64,000 bases of DNA, from positions 35,498,346 through 35,562,345 of the forward strand of contig OX457046.1 in assembly GCA_949752735.1 (NCBI GenBank). Direction: 5' to 3'. The stretch is from Lumbricus terrestris (Eukaryota > Annelida > Clitellata > Crassiclitellata > Lumbricidae). The translations under genes were made by a program, and so were the position numbers. The notes below the pieces were generated by a model. The model did not search any database and had not been told where the DNA came from. It saw only the letters and a list, made by a program, of their open reading frames with translations. Positions 63,060 through 64,000 of the stretch are shown one piece after another; position 1 is the stretch's first letter, and each line of letters begins with the position of its first letter.

Positions 63060-64000
63060 CTATTCTATTCTATTCTATTTTGGGATTTATAAAGCGCCTC
63101 TCACAGTACAACCTAATCAGAGGCGCTCCCAGTGCGAAGAACTCCTGGAAAAAGAAAAGTCTTAAGACAACGGGCAGAAAAAGTAAAGCCTCCAGATAAA
63201 ATCTGGGAACGAATAATAGGAGGAACGCCATTCCACAGTAAAGGGCAGACAGAGGCAAAGGCGCGATGTTGGGCTGTGGCAGTCCGAGATCGTGGTACAA
63301 GAAGATCGTGACGGTCTAAAGAGCGGAGAGGACGTCCAACAGTAGTAGAGAAAGGCTTCCTAATAAGATCACAAAGGTAGCGAGGCGCTTGACCCAAAAA
63401 CATCTTATAGGTAAGAAAAAGAATTTTATATTGAATCCGGGCAGTCAAAGGAAGCCAGTGAAGGTGCTCAGTCATGAAAGTCGAAATGTGAGAGAAACGA
63501 GGAAGGCGGGCAATCAAACGTGCAGATGCATTAAGTACCGATTGAAGAGGAGCCAGGCGGAGTTTAGGTAGGCCAATGAGTAACGAGTTACAATAGTCAA
63601 TGCGGGAACAGATGAAGGCATGGACCATAGAAGAAAAAATCGATGAAGAGACAGGTCGCCTAATGGCACGTAAACGTCGCAGATGATAGAAACTGGACCG
63701 AGAAATATTAGAAATATGTGTAGAGAAGGAAAGAGTATTGTAAATAGTAACACCCAGGTCACGGACATTTGTCACAAAAGTAAATTGAGGAAAGTGCTTG
63801 GCAAGTAAAACGTAATCAAGCTTGTTAAGCTGTTGACGGGTGCCCAACCAGATCAACTGAGTCTTGGAAGAGTTGAGTGAAAGACGATTTGAGGACATCC
63901 AACAATTGAGATCAGCAGAAAGAGATGCAATAGACTGACAGAGAGCAAGTTGTTGGGAAGAGGAGCCATGAACAAAAGTTTGGACATCATCAGCATAAAG
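63060..64000 (-). mobile_element. LINE (non-LTR retrotransposon), 3' part with reverse transcriptase end
   Basis: Minus-strand frame open from the right edge to the stop at 63113 (295 residues, truncated by the window). It begins LYADDVQTF, the RT catalytic motif (YADD at 63986-63997), then SSNRLSLNSSKTQLIWLG, FVTNVRDLGVTI, HLRRLRAIRRPV, LNASARLIARLPRF, HLHWLPLTARIQYKILFLTY and LLWNGVPPII, the usual order in CR1/L2/Rex-type LINEs. A short 3' UTR (GGGAGCGCCTCTGATTAGGT, GAGAGGCGCTTTATAAATCC) ends in (AGAAT)n. Its 3' end is the prototype of the tail seen across the window. No frameshift seen, so it is fairly young. Confidence 0.93.

Overview
The window is animal nuclear DNA. Coding sequence comes as short exons with GT/AG borders spread over kilobases, one nuclear tRNA gene is present, and introns and intergenic DNA are full of degraded non-LTR retrotransposons, tRNA-derived SINEs, terminal-inverted-repeat (TIR) elements and microsatellites. 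Gene content and repeat style suggest a marine invertebrate, possibly a deuterostome such as an echinoderm or hemichordate. That placement is inference only. Gene identities come from alignment by eye to remembered families; exon borders come from reading frame, phase and GT/AG sites.

Layout, left to right. (1) About 1.2-4.0 kb, + strand: a three-exon gene for mitochondrial ribosomal protein uL30m (MRPL30). (2) 4-13.4 kb: no recognised gene, but LINE 3' ends, SINEs and several TIR elements, some nested. (3) 13.4-30.3 kb, + strand: a 15-exon gene for a divergent Cdc48/VCP/p97-like double AAA+ ATPase, 727 residues readable, lacking only a short N-terminal exon. D1 has a broken Walker B and altered Walker A and sensor 1. 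D2 keeps its catalytic residues but has lost the aromatic pore-loop pair. (4) 30.3-41 kb: AT-rich and repeat-rich DNA with LINE fragments, a telomere-like motif, candidate orphan exons and a large G/C-run TIR element. (5) 41.2-58.4 kb, + strand: 18 exons of SUPT20H (SPT20), a SAGA-complex subunit, 822 residues readable, lacking the first N-terminal exon(s). (6) 58.4-64 kb: TIR elements, microsatellites, tRNA-Ala(AGC) on the minus strand, a candidate first exon of a membrane protein (ZDHHC-like?) behind two CRE palindromes, and a minus-strand LINE reverse transcriptase running off the right edge.

The three multi-exon genes lie in the same direction but are unrelated in function (mitochondrial translation, AAA+ protein remodelling, chromatin/transcription) and kilobases apart, so nothing suggests an operon or cluster. 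The most notable features are the unusual residues of the p97-like ATPase, the tail shared by the SINE and the resident LINE family (which implies mobilisation in trans), and a minisatellite in SUPT20H flanked by a duplicated copy of an exon end with its splice donor.
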